From IMG/VR virus record IMGVR_UViG_3300045912_000939, positions 1-61,369 of that record: a DNA stretch of 61,369 bases, one strand, 5' to 3'. How positions within the stretch are numbered: the first letter of the stretch is position 1; each line of letters opens with the position of its first letter. Below are positions 23,794-32,400 of the stretch, piece after piece. This stretch comes from a virus. The translations under genes were made by a program, and so were the position numbers. Below the pieces are notes generated by a model, which worked only from the letters and a program-made list of their open reading frames with translations, did no database searches and was not told the origin of the DNA.

Positions 23794-24585
23794 CTACACC
23801 GAGAAGATGCGCGGGCCGCGCTGTGCCGCGAAGTACATGCTGAGAAAGGCGTCGAGTTCCGCTTCCAGGCTGCTCTGCAGCGGGCTCAGCTTGTGCGACG
23901 TGGCGGATACCGGATAGGAGCGCGATTGGGAGAGCCCGTCGACGCTGACGCTCTCGCTGGTGTTGGATCCCGACTGCAGCATCGCCAGCGCCGGCAAGAG
24001 CGAGATGACCGCTTTGAGGCCGACGGCGTGCGCCAGGTCCGGCTCGTCTGCGAAGACGTCCTCAAAGCCGGCGCGATAGACGATGCGCCAGGCGTTGGGA
24101 ATGCGGCGTTTCGAGGCGACGATGGAGAGGTGAAACGAGCTCGCCGCGAAGGTCTGCAGGCTCAGGTAACCAGGGTAGAGGCGCAAAAAGTAACGCCGCT
24201 CCGAGAGCTGCCACCAGTCGTGGGGGAACTCGATGATGGTTGGCAGCGCCTGGCCGCCGAGCCCCAGGCCGACATAGTCGATGCCCTTAACGGGACCGTA
24301 GGGCAACTGGATCGACGCCCAACGGTCGGCATGCCACGTTTGCGGGTCGTAGTCGATGCCGTTGCTGCTGATGATGGCGCCGCTCTGTGGTTGTGCTTTT
24401 GGCGGCACGTTGCCGAGCACGACGTGCGTCGGCTCGAAGAGCACGCCGAACTTACGAGTGAAGAATGCCTTGGCCTCGCGCAGCGCGTCGTCGAAGTTCT
24501 CGCTCGCGAACGGCTTGCCGCTGGCGTCCTCGAGCGGGACGCCCTGTAAGAAGCGGCGCTTAAGGTAGGCAGCGTCGAGCGCCAT
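23794..24585 (-). CDS. Hypothetical head-tail protein
   Basis: A 263-residue protein (MALDAAYLKRRFLQGVPLED) ending three bases before the next start. It has a conserved-looking middle (DWWQLSERRYFLRLYPGYLS) and a helical C-terminus. Its start overlaps the previous gene by 26 bases. Position after the capsid gene suggests a head-completion protein. Confidence 0.65.
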   Translation of the reverse strand: MALDAAYLKRRFLQGVPLEDASGKPFASENFDDALREAKAFFTRKFGVLFEPTHVVLGNVPPKAQPQSGAIISSNGIDYDPQTWHADRWASIQLPYGPVKGIDYVGLGLGGQALPTIIEFPHDWWQLSERRYFLRLYPGYLSLQTFAASSFHLSIVASKRRIPNAWRIVYRAGFEDVFADEPDLAHAVGLKAVISLLPALAMLQSGSNTSESVSVDGLSQSRSYPVSATSHKLSPLQSSLEAELDAFLSMYFAAQRGPRIFSV

Positions 24586-24850
24586 ACCTGTAACGCCTCG
24601 TCAGTCCCAGCAAGACGGTCCCGTCCGACAGCGCCGCCACTTCCTGCTCGCGCACCGGCAGGCGGGCGCCATTCACATAGAGGATCGACCGGTACATGGT
24701 CAGCTTATCTCCCGTGGTGGCCTCGAACAAGCCGTCGTCGTCCAAGATCACGAAGGCGCGCTTGCCGCGGCGCTCGAGCCTGAGCACGTAGCCGTAGCGG
24801 CCTCGCAAGCGCGCCAGCAGTGCCGCGTCGTTACTGGCCGTCGCTCCCAC
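24560..24850 (-). CDS. Small hypothetical head-operon protein
   Basis: A 96-residue basic protein with beta-strand patterns (RGKRAFVILDDDGLFEATTG). It overlaps the 24831 gene at its start and the 23794 gene at its end, so expression is coupled. No family recognised. Confidence 0.65.
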   Translation of the reverse strand: MGATASNDAALLARLRGRYGYVLRLERRGKRAFVILDDDGLFEATTGDKLTMYRSILYVNGARLPVREQEVAALSDGTVLLGLTRRYRYGARRCLP

Positions 24851-25304
24851 CCTCGTCGCTCGAGCCTGCGAGGGCTTCAGCTACCAGGGCGATGAGGTCG
24901 GCCTTCTTCGCCTCGGGGTCGAAGGCGACCTTGAGCTGCCGCAGCGCGCGTTTGTATTCGTCGTTGCCGATGCGCTCGCGCTGCGCCTCCGACGCTTCGG
25001 CGAAGCGCGTGGCGAAGCTCTCGAGCCACGCCGCGTCGGGGTCGGTCGGGCGCGACTCGGTCTTCTCGGTGGTGACCTTGACCGGCTCGGGCTCGGACAC
25101 GAGATCCCCGCTTACTGCATCGACGATGACGTAGCCGGGCACGCGCCTGAAGGGCTCGACGTGCGCGGCGTTGGCCGGTTCGGACACCACAGCGCCGAGC
25201 TTGTCGCTGAAGCCGAACAGTAGGCCGTTCACGACGCACTTGCCGCGCCGGCGCACGGCGTCGGCGACGCTCGGCGCGTTCACTACCTTCACGCGAAAAT
25301 CCAT
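24831..25304 (-). CDS. Hypothetical head-operon protein
   Basis: A 157-residue protein. The first 45 residues are strand-rich (MDFRVKVVNAPSVADAVRRR). A linker follows, and the C-terminal 50 residues form a SAP-like or HeH-like helical unit (EAKKADLIALVAEAL), a common end in phage capsid-associated proteins. GGAGG precedes the ATG and a late-promoter motif lies 39 bases upstream. Confidence 0.7.
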   Translation of the reverse strand: MDFRVKVVNAPSVADAVRRRGKCVVNGLLFGFSDKLGAVVSEPANAAHVEPFRRVPGYVIVDAVSGDLVSEPEPVKVTTEKTESRPTDPDAAWLESFATRFAEASEAQRERIGNDEYKRALRQLKVAFDPEAKKADLIALVAEALAGSSDEGGSDGQ

Positions 25305-25314
25305 ATCGACCTCC

Positions 25315-25343
25315 GCGCTCAGCGTCGAGCGCTCGAGGGGTCA
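25315..25343 (-). promoter_or_regulatory. Predicted late promoter (minus) for 25304
   Basis: On the minus strand: TGACCCC, ten bases, GACGCT, six bases, then GGAGG. It lies after the capsid terminator, so it would restart transcription for the neck genes. Confidence 0.6.
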
Positions 25344-25363
25344 GACGCCAGCGCATCCGCTAC

Positions 25364-25420
25364 GCTCCCATTCGCTTCGCTCAGGCTTCCCCTGTCAGGG
25401 TCAGCCCGAAGGGACAAGAA
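25364..25420. repeat. Dispersed repeat copy (intergenic)
   Basis: It contains the complement of CCTGAGCGAAGCGAATGG and the block CAGCCCGAAGGGACAAG, both shared with 12077-12154. It lies between the capsid terminator and the 25304 promoter. Confidence 0.7.
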
Positions 25421-25422
25421 TG

Positions 25423-25446
25423 AAAAACCCCTCCGGATGGAGGGGT
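25423..25446 (-). terminator. Intrinsic terminator after the major capsid gene
   Basis: On the minus strand, ACCCCTCC and GGAGGGGT pair around a four-base loop and run into five T residues. It lies 21 bases after the capsid stop codon, a good position to limit read-through from the highly expressed capsid gene. Confidence 0.85.
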
Positions 25447-25466
25447 CGAGGGAGTGCTAGCAACGG

Positions 25467-26972
25467 CTAGCCGTGCGGCTTCCACTTCACGTTCTTCGGC
25501 ACGACGTTGGTCACGACCCAGTGCCGTTGCGGGATCGCCAGCTTCAGCGCGCCGAAGAGCAGCACCGCCCACGGGTACGCGGCCTTGTCGGTCGGGTACA
25601 GCGGGAACTGCATCAGCGGCAAGAGCTGCGTCCAGTCGATGGAGCGCTCGGTCAGCTCGAGCAGGAAGATCTTCGAGGCGCCCGGCAGGTGGTGGTTCTT
25701 GTCGTCGTAGGTCAGGGTGGTGCTCGGGTTCTCCGGGTCGGGGTTGGGCACGCGCTGCACGAGGCGCAAGTCCGCCGCTTCGGGCGCGGCCGCCGGGTCT
25801 TGCATCGAGCGGTAGATGACGAACCCCGACTGCGTGGGCGACGCGGGCGGCTCGATCTCGAGCCGGGCGAAGCCATCTGCGGAGATGGTGACGGCCTGGA
25901 TGGCGGACAGCGGCCCCTCGCCCTTCTCGCTGATGGCCGCAACCGCATACCAGTACGTGCCCGCGCGATCCGCACCGAAGCGGCTCTCGGCGTCCGGACC
26001 GACTTGCGCGCTGGCCGTCAAGGTTGGCGCTGCCGGCGCGTCGTCGTTGGGGGCCTTCGCGCGCACCACCACCGGCGCGGTGATGTTCTCGTAGGTGCCC
26101 TCTTCGATCCAGACGCTTTGGTTCAAGGCGACCTTGCCGTGCGAGGTGTTGATCCCCAACACGGGCGCGCCGTACTCGATGTCGGTGTTCTTGTCGAGCC
26201 GCACGCGCCACTGCGGGTGCAGATACAGGTCGAGGTCGTTCTGGATCGACGGCGTGACGTAGGCGTCGGTGATCTTCCCGTAACCGCCCTCGGGGCCGCG
26301 GACGCGCGCGAAGGCGTCGTACACCGCGTTATAGATCTCCTCGGTGTCCGAGCTGCCGTCTAGGTCGATGATGTGCTTCGGGTAGTCGCGCGCCAGCTTG
26401 GTGTAGATGCCGTCAAACTGTTGCGGCAGCACCGACTCGTCCCCCGCGAACAGGCTCCACTCCACGTCGCGCAGCAAGCGGTTGGTGGCGGACTCGTTCT
26501 CCTCCGCCTTGATGTCCTCGATGGTCTGCTGCAGCTTCGCCGCGACCGTGATCTCCGCCGAGGTCATCAGGTACTTGATGCGCAGCACGTCGCGCTTGAA
26601 CTCGGTGCGCGCCTTGCGGATCGAGGCGTACTCGCTATGGAACGTGCCGCCGACGTCGCCGCCGATGCTCGTTTTGGTGCTCCACTCGTGCACGCTCGAG
26701 CGGGTGCGCTTGCGGGTGAGCCTACGCCAGAGCGTGTAGGTCTCCTCGCGCTCGGTGACCGCGCGCAGCACCCCGTCGAGGGCCTCCAAGCGGATGGCCG
26801 GCACGCCGGTGAGGTTGCCCTTGAAGTCGAGGACGTTCGGGTCGCCCGCGGTTTGCACCGCCTTGGCGAACGCCTCGAACTCGTCCAGCGAGTTGAGGTT
26901 GCCGAAGCTTCCGACTCCAGGTCCAGCCAGCGGGCCGCCGAACTGGGTGTTGTGACCGACTCCTCCGAACAC
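25467..26972 (-). CDS. Major capsid protein with an inserted Ig/FN3-like domain
   Basis: A 501-residue protein with a GTG start after AGGAGG. Residues 40-300 and 425-501 look like an HK97-fold capsid protein: a helical N-arm, a long stretch of helices ending in AVYDAFARVRGPEGGYGKIT, then strand-rich axial segments. Residues about 307-424 form a separate beta-rich unit with FN3 features (AGTYWYAVAAISEKGEGPLS) that would project from the capsid surface. The scaffold-like gene precedes it and a terminator follows. Confidence 0.85.
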   Translation of the reverse strand: MFGGVGHNTQFGGPLAGPGVGSFGNLNSLDEFEAFAKAVQTAGDPNVLDFKGNLTGVPAIRLEALDGVLRAVTEREETYTLWRRLTRKRTRSSVHEWSTKTSIGGDVGGTFHSEYASIRKARTEFKRDVLRIKYLMTSAEITVAAKLQQTIEDIKAEENESATNRLLRDVEWSLFAGDESVLPQQFDGIYTKLARDYPKHIIDLDGSSDTEEIYNAVYDAFARVRGPEGGYGKITDAYVTPSIQNDLDLYLHPQWRVRLDKNTDIEYGAPVLGINTSHGKVALNQSVWIEEGTYENITAPVVVRAKAPNDDAPAAPTLTASAQVGPDAESRFGADRAGTYWYAVAAISEKGEGPLSAIQAVTISADGFARLEIEPPASPTQSGFVIYRSMQDPAAAPEAADLRLVQRVPNPDPENPSTTLTYDDKNHHLPGASKIFLLELTERSIDWTQLLPLMQFPLYPTDKAAYPWAVLLFGALKLAIPQRHWVVTNVVPKNVKWKPHG

Positions 26973-26980
26973 GATGCCTC

Positions 26981-27658
26981 CTAGTTCTTAAGCGGCAACC
27001 CGACAACCGACAGCTGCTCGGGGCTGAATTCCTGGTAGACCTGCTCGAGCTTGCCGGCGTTCAGCATCGACTCGAGCTTGGCGACGTCGCGAGCGCTGAA
27101 GTGCTCGAGGTCGGTGGCGGCCTTGGCGACGATCTCGCCGCGGTTGAACGGCTGGGGCTTCGCCGGAGCGGTGGGGAGCTTGCGCTTGCCCGCCTTGCGC
27201 GCGAGCGGGGTCTTCGCGACGTCCTCTTGCAACCCCTCGAACGCCTTGGCGAAGCTCGCCTGCTCGTCGACCAATCCCATGAGGCCCTTGGCGATCAGCG
27301 CGCTCTGCTGCAGTTGACGCTGCTGCACCTCTTGGATGCCCTGCAGCGTGGCGACGAGCTCCTCGATGAGCGGCGTGGCGTCTTGGGGCTGCAGCTCGTG
27401 TGCCTTGCCGACGACGTCCATGCCCTCCTCGGGCTCGTTCGCCTCGGCGGCGTCGTCCTCCTTGTCCTGAGCGAAGCGAGCGGAGTCCTCATTTTCTTCG
27501 GCGCTCGCTGCTACGGCAGCGTCGAGCTCCTCGAAGTCCTCGTCGAGGGAAGTTTCAAGCTCGTCGTTGTCGGCTTCGGCGTTAGGCTCCGAGGCCATGC
27601 CGGCAGCTTTGGCGAACAGGCCACGCAACACCGCCAAACCGCGCTTGTCCTTGCTCAT
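26981..27658 (-). CDS. Probable scaffolding or capsid assembly protein
   Basis: A 225-residue protein from ATG 27658 with AAGGAGG upstream. The first 90 residues are strongly acidic; residues 95-160 form a Gln-rich coiled coil (EELVATLQGIQEVQQRQLQQ). The C-terminus is basic to mixed. This composition and the position between protease and capsid genes fit a scaffold. Residues 61-69 (ENEDSARFAQDKEDD) come from a copy of the dispersed 20-base repeat. Confidence 0.65.
   Translation of the reverse strand: MSKDKRGLAVLRGLFAKAAGMASEPNAEADNDELETSLDEDFEELDAAVAASAEENEDSARFAQDKEDDAAEANEPEEGMDVVGKAHELQPQDATPLIEELVATLQGIQEVQQRQLQQSALIAKGLMGLVDEQASFAKAFEGLQEDVAKTPLARKAGKRKLPTAPAKPQPFNRGEIVAKAATDLEHFSARDVAKLESMLNAGKLEQVYQEFSPEQLSVVGLPLKN
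27464..27486. repeat. Dispersed repeat copy inside the scaffold gene
   Basis: TCCTGAGCGAAGCGAGCGGA on the plus strand. It is read in frame by the scaffold gene as part of an acidic, presumably flexible segment. Confidence 0.65.
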
Positions 27659-27672
27659 GGTGCCTCCTTCAT

Positions 27673-27701
27673 GCTGCCAGCGTGCAAACGGCAAGGGGTC
27701 A
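27673..27701 (-). promoter_or_regulatory. Predicted late promoter (minus) for scaffold and capsid
   Basis: On the minus strand: TGACCCC, ten bases, CACGCT, six bases, then an ATG that opens a five-codon reading frame (MKEAP). This frame contains AAGGAGG and overlaps the real scaffold start. Confidence 0.6.
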
Positions 27702-27708
27702 GGCTGCT

Positions 27709-28716
27709 TTACGCGCGCTTCAACGTGCGATTCGCCACATCGTCGGCCCATGTGCCGAGCTGCCGAGCGAAGGCTCGAGCCAGGCGTTCGGGGGCGCCGA
27801 GGCGCTTGAATTCGCTCGCGACCGCCTCGAGCGTGCCTTCGACCGTGCCTTGCACGATGCCTCGCAGCACCTTCGGCTTGAGGCGCTTATAGAGCTGCTT
27901 CGGTGTGGTTCGGCGAGCGCTGCCTTCGAGGGCTTCCCGACGCAAGGCGGCAGTGCCCTTGAGCTCCCCCTTTGGCGCCAGTGCGCCGTCCTCGCCGGCC
28001 GTCACGACCTGGGCGGCGTGCACGGCCTTCGCGAACGTTTCCACATTGAAGTACGCCACGGAGCCGCTGACGAGCGCTCGCGGGCTTGCCATGGCCTTGG
28101 CGATGAGCTCGTCGCCCTCAAACGGCCCCATCGGGCTCGAGCCGACCGGGCCGAGGGCGGGATGCTGCGCGCGGTTGGCGAAGCCGACACTGAACCAGAT
28201 GAGTGGTCCCTTGATGAAGCGAACCGTCCGGCCGCCGCGCACCTGCAGTTCGACGGCGCCATGCGGCATGCGCCCGAGCACCGAGGGGAACCAGCGCTTG
28301 GCCGGCCTGAGTTGCGTGAGCGAATGCCAGAAGGTGTCGGCCCACCAGCCGTTCGAGCCTTCGGGAGGCGGCGTGGTGGGGGAGAAGACCTCGCCCGCGA
28401 CCCAGATGCTCTTGCCCTGGCGGCGCACGTCTCGAGGCAGGCCAATGGTGTACTCCGGGCGCGCGATGCCGCGCGGGTTGCCGAGATAGCTGAAGTGCCC
28501 GATATCCAGATCGCCCTGCTCGAGGAAGTGTTTTCGCGAGTTCCACAGCGCCTCGCAGGCGATGTCCTCGCCCTGGCGATCCACCACCCCTTCGCGCGAC
28601 GTCTCGAAGTAGACGATCCGCCGGCCCTCGCCGGCGTCGATAGCGTCGGCTTTGGCGGCGACGTGAGGTAGCGGCAGGACGACCGTGTCCACGCCGCTGG
28701 GGAGGATGAGACTCAT
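27709..28716 (-). CDS. Probable prohead protease
   Basis: A 335-residue protein with its ATG at the end of a late-promoter motif. The N-terminal half looks like a phage maturation protease: RIVYFETSREGVVDRQGEDI, a histidine in LDIGHFSYLG, and a strand KSIWVAGEVFS. The C-terminal 100 residues are helical and basic. Position before scaffold and capsid fits. Catalytic residues cannot be fixed by eye, so the call is tentative. Confidence 0.6.
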   Translation of the reverse strand: MSLILPSGVDTVVLPLPHVAAKADAIDAGEGRRIVYFETSREGVVDRQGEDIACEALWNSRKHFLEQGDLDIGHFSYLGNPRGIARPEYTIGLPRDVRRQGKSIWVAGEVFSPTTPPPEGSNGWWADTFWHSLTQLRPAKRWFPSVLGRMPHGAVELQVRGGRTVRFIKGPLIWFSVGFANRAQHPALGPVGSSPMGPFEGDELIAKAMASPRALVSGSVAYFNVETFAKAVHAAQVVTAGEDGALAPKGELKGTAALRREALEGSARRTTPKQLYKRLKPKVLRGIVQGTVEGTLEAVASEFKRLGAPERLARAFARQLGTWADDVANRTLKRA

Positions 28717-28745
28717 GCTCGAAGCATGAGCCTATGTTGGGGTCA
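28717..28745 (-). promoter_or_regulatory. Predicted late promoter (minus) for the head operon
   Basis: On the minus strand: TGACCCC, ten bases, CATGCT, TCGAGC, ATG. No Shine-Dalgarno sequence. Confidence 0.65.
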
Positions 28746-28753
28746 GTTTTTAT

Positions 28754-29155
28754 CTACAGAAGACGTGCTGCGAACTCATGGGGCAACTTGTTGTTCTTTC
28801 GATGATTGCAGGATGCACATGCCACCACTATGTTTTTGGGCAAATTAGTGCCACCCCGGCTTAGTGGAATGAGGTGGTCGGCGTGGTATCGGCTGCGCTC
28901 TCCCGGCAATTCTCGGTAACACCAGTGGCACCTGTTCTTCTGAGCCACCCGCTGTCTTTCGACATCTTGTTCGGTGTAGACACCCTCTGCGCCAATCTTA
29001 CGAGCACGCCTATTTCTATCCATTTCGCGAACCTTGTCGCGGTTATTCCGTTTCCACCTTCGCTCGGCTGCTCGAGCTATACTGAGGTCGCTGTCGTCAC
29101 CGCGTTCGACGCGCCCGAGTCGGACGTGCGCCGTTACCGGAAGGGCACATGACAT
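28754..29155 (-). CDS. HNH endonuclease
   Basis: About 133 residues if it starts at ATG 29155; an internal start is possible because the first 30 residues look non-coding. The region from AAERRWKRNNRDKVREMDRN is typical of free-standing phage HNH nucleases. The catalytic domain has CHWC, then HADHLIPLSRGG, then CASCNHRKNNK, so two zinc cysteine pairs and the HNH residues are intact. It may be a homing nuclease or assist packaging; it is not next to the terminase, which favours homing. Confidence 0.85.
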   Translation of the reverse strand: MSCALPVTAHVRLGRVERGDDSDLSIARAAERRWKRNNRDKVREMDRNRRARKIGAEGVYTEQDVERQRVAQKNRCHWCYRELPGERSRYHADHLIPLSRGGTNLPKNIVVACASCNHRKNNKLPHEFAARLL

Positions 29156-29363
29156 GGCCGATGCAACTAAAGCCAAGCGCAAGGTCATTACTCATCCCGA
29201 TCAGCTCCCCGACTTCTCCAAGCTGACCTGGGAGGAGGAAGACGAGTTTTGGCGCACCCACGATTTTGCCGAGGGCGTCTTTGAAGAAGGCCCTGAGGTC
29301 GATGCCGAACTGGATGGGCTCTTGGGCATCGACCGGTCGAAAGACGGAACAAGGACGAAGTAG
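29154..29363 (+). CDS. CopG-antitoxin-like small protein, no toxin beside it
   Basis: A 69-residue protein from ATG 29154, overlapping the divergent HNH start. The pattern LPDFSKLTWEEEDEFWRTHD is the linker-to-antitoxin motif of CopG/BrnA-type antitoxins, although the usual ribbon-helix-helix is weak. No toxin-sized gene accompanies it. It could be an orphan antitoxin carried against a host toxin. Confidence 0.55.
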   Translation: MADATKAKRKVITHPDQLPDFSKLTWEEEDEFWRTHDFAEGVFEEGPEVDAELDGLLGIDRSKDGTRTK

Positions 29364-29395
29364 CTCCGCCACGAGGCCGGAGCGATGAGGCAGCC

Positions 29396-29423
29396 TGACC
29401 CCCGCTAGGCTCGAGCCTGGGGC
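29396..29423 (+). promoter_or_regulatory. Predicted late promoter for the tape measure gene
   Basis: TGACCCC, ten bases, GAGCCT, five bases, ATG. The whole 28-base block is nearly identical to the one before 42552. Confidence 0.7.
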
Positions 29424-32400
29424 ATGCCCGACAATGATGTGCGCATCAATATCCGAAGCAGCTTTTCCAGCGAGGGTGCCGACGACGTCAAATCCGACGC
29501 GCGCGAGCTACGTGAAGAGTTCGAGCATCTGGCCGATTCCATCGGAGACGCGGACGCCATGTTGCGCGAGCGCTACGCCAGTGCCGTCGAAGACGCCGCG
29601 CGGCAAACGAGTCGTGCGGCCGAGGTCATGGCGCAAGTCGGTCCCTTTAGCGGCATACTCTTTGCGGATGTCGCACGGCAGGCCATACAGGCGGGCGACC
29701 TCGACGCCGCCATCTCGGCGATCATGCAGGGGTACAAGACCGACGAGCCGCGAGCCATCCTGCAGCGCCTACAACAAGAAGTGTTGGAGGCGCGTCGCGC
29801 TACGGCAGACGTCGACCCTAAGGCGCCGGAGCCCGAGCTTGGCGATCCTCGTTCGCCCCGCATCGCCGAGCAGCTGCGCCGCCGCGTCGAAGACGCCATT
29901 CCGACGGTCGAGGCCAATCTCGTGCTCGGCCGAGCAGGAGGGGCCGAACGCAGTCTCGGGCTGGCCGAGCAGTATCTCGAGCAGCTCAGGCAGCTCGAGG
30001 GCAACACCGCCGAGCTAAAAGCACTGGGTGGCATCCTCGGTAAGCATCGCGAGAGCTTGGAGGACCTGAAGACCAAGCAGCCTCTCCCGCTGCCCGATCC
30101 CGCACAACCGCCGAGCCCGGTGGACATGGAAGGCTTTGCCGACACGCTGGTCAAGATGATGCGAGACCGGGGTTTGGGTGGAGCGGGCTCGATAGGGGGG
30201 ATGGTCGGGCGGCTTGGGCGTTTCCTTGGCCCATGGGGGATGGCGCTGACCGGCGTGACGGTAGCTGCGGGAGCGGCACATTCACTACTCGGTCGCATAG
30301 CGAGCGGCGCGCGCGAGGCACGCGAAGAAGCGCTGGCATTCCACGAGCTTGCACGTGAGTTCGGTGCCGACGAGAGCATCTTGCAACACTTCCTCAATAT
30401 CGAAAACGCCACCGGCTTCAACGTCTTCCGTACCAGTCCCGAGCTGCAGGCGCTGCGTTACACGACGACGGAAGCGGGACGCTTCGCTGCGCAGTACGGC
30501 GTCATGGCGCCCAACGTCGGAGCGGCCTTCTACCGCCCCACCCGACGAGAGGTCGATGCGTTGGCCCAAACGCTGCTCGAGCCGGGTGGAGATATCGAGG
30601 AGGCACGGCGCCTTGCCGAAGCGCAGTTGCGCAACAATCCGCCCGAAAGCGGCTCTGGCCGCTACGCCAGTCCTTACGCCCGCGAGTACGGGCTGTACCT
30701 CGATACCGTTGCCGGTTTGGGCCTCGCTCGAGCCACCGGCATCGACGAGTCGCAGATTGCCGCGCTCATGCGCAACGCGGCTCTAGTCGGCACGTTCGAG
30801 CCCGGCTTTGCCGAGCAGTTGGCCAGGGTGCTCTTTCAGGCCGTCCGGGACGGGACGGCCGAAGGCGTCAGCGCAAGCGAAACGCTCGTTTCCATGAAGT
30901 CGTACTTCGAGCGGCTGGCAGCAAGCGGCATCCGCGGTGATATCGAGGGCAGCGCGACCATTGCAATGTTGCAGCAAGTGCTGAACGAGTCGGCCAACCG
31001 AACCCTGCGGGGCGAAAGCGGGGCCCGGGCCCTCACAGGCATGATCACCGGCATGACGGAACTGGGCGACCCAGGGCTCGAGCTCTTCATGCAACGCGCG
31101 TTTGCCGGCCTCACTGCGGAAGACGTGGGCCTGAGCGGCGAAGAGGCGGTATGGTTCGAGCAACTTAGCCCGGTCGTGCGCGGCCGCATTATCGCCGAGC
31201 GTGCCCAGGCGGGCAACTATCGAGCGCTGGAGGCGCTGGGCGCGCAGTACAGCGGCGCGTTTGGGGAAAACCAGAATCTACAGGTCGAGTTCGCCCAGCA
31301 GTATCTTGGCCTGTCTCGCACACAAGCGTTGAGCCTTCTAGCGGAGCACGGCGGCGACCTCTTTCGCGTCTTCACCTCGGGCGAGGATGTCTACCGGCAA
31401 TCGTTGCAGCGCTACGAGGCGGCGCAGATTAGCGATGAGGGGATCGGGGGCGAGGGGGCGCTCAGGCGCATGGCTATCGACGCGGAGCAGCGAGCGTTTA
31501 TCGATGCCGAACGGGAGCGCGTTGGGTCGTATGTCTTCGCGCTACAAAACTTCGATGTCGCGATTACCGAAACCACGCTAAGACTCAACGAGTTTTGGAG
31601 GAACCTCGCGGGAATTGTTGCCGGGTTGCGCCAAGATCCACTGTTGGGTCGTTACATCGGACTGGGGCTCGAGCAGCTTCACCAAGACGAGCTTCAGCGG
31701 GGTGTGTCGAGCGGCCTAATCGATCAGGGCGCGTACGACAACGCCTATCAGGCCTATCGCGATCTCGGCATGAGCCACGAAGAAGCTCGCTCCGTGGCGC
31801 TGCGGACCGTCAGGCAGTCGTCTCCTCGGGGTGGGCAGGAGCCTGAACAGGAAAGGCCGGAGCTTCAGCTTGAGCTCGGCCGACTCAACAGAAGAGAGCC
31901 CCTGACGCGAGAAGAGCTTGTATTAGAGATGTACGAGGCGGCCGTGCGGTTGCGCGAGGCGGGTTACCCGATCAACCCCGCGGTTTTGACGGCACAGGTC
32001 GTTTTAGAAAGTGGCTATTTAGACTCGGAGCTGGCATGGCGCTACAACAACCCGGCTGGCGCCAAAGCTGGACGCGGCTGGACGGGTGAGACGGTCAACC
32101 TTGAGACTACCGAAAACACACCGACTGGCGAGGAGTACCGCGTGCGCGCGGACTTTCGGGTTTATGGCAGTTTCGAGGAAGCGCTGCTTGATTATGAGCG
32201 AGTCATGCAACTGCCGTGGTATGCGGAATCGGTAGCCAATCCCGATGATATCGAGCGCTACATCCAGGGACTCATGCCCATTTACGACGCTGCGGGGCGC
32301 CAAATTAAGCCTGGTTACGCAACCGACGTCAATTACGATAGAAAACTCGACAACATCATCCGCCGGCATGGACTCGACGAGCGGGAGCTCGAGCGTCTTC

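Noticed and set aside
28754-29363. Reading the HNH and CopG-like genes as a toxin-antitoxin pair
   Set aside because: They are divergent rather than in one operon, and the HNH motif is of the ordinary homing type, not a toxin nuclease.
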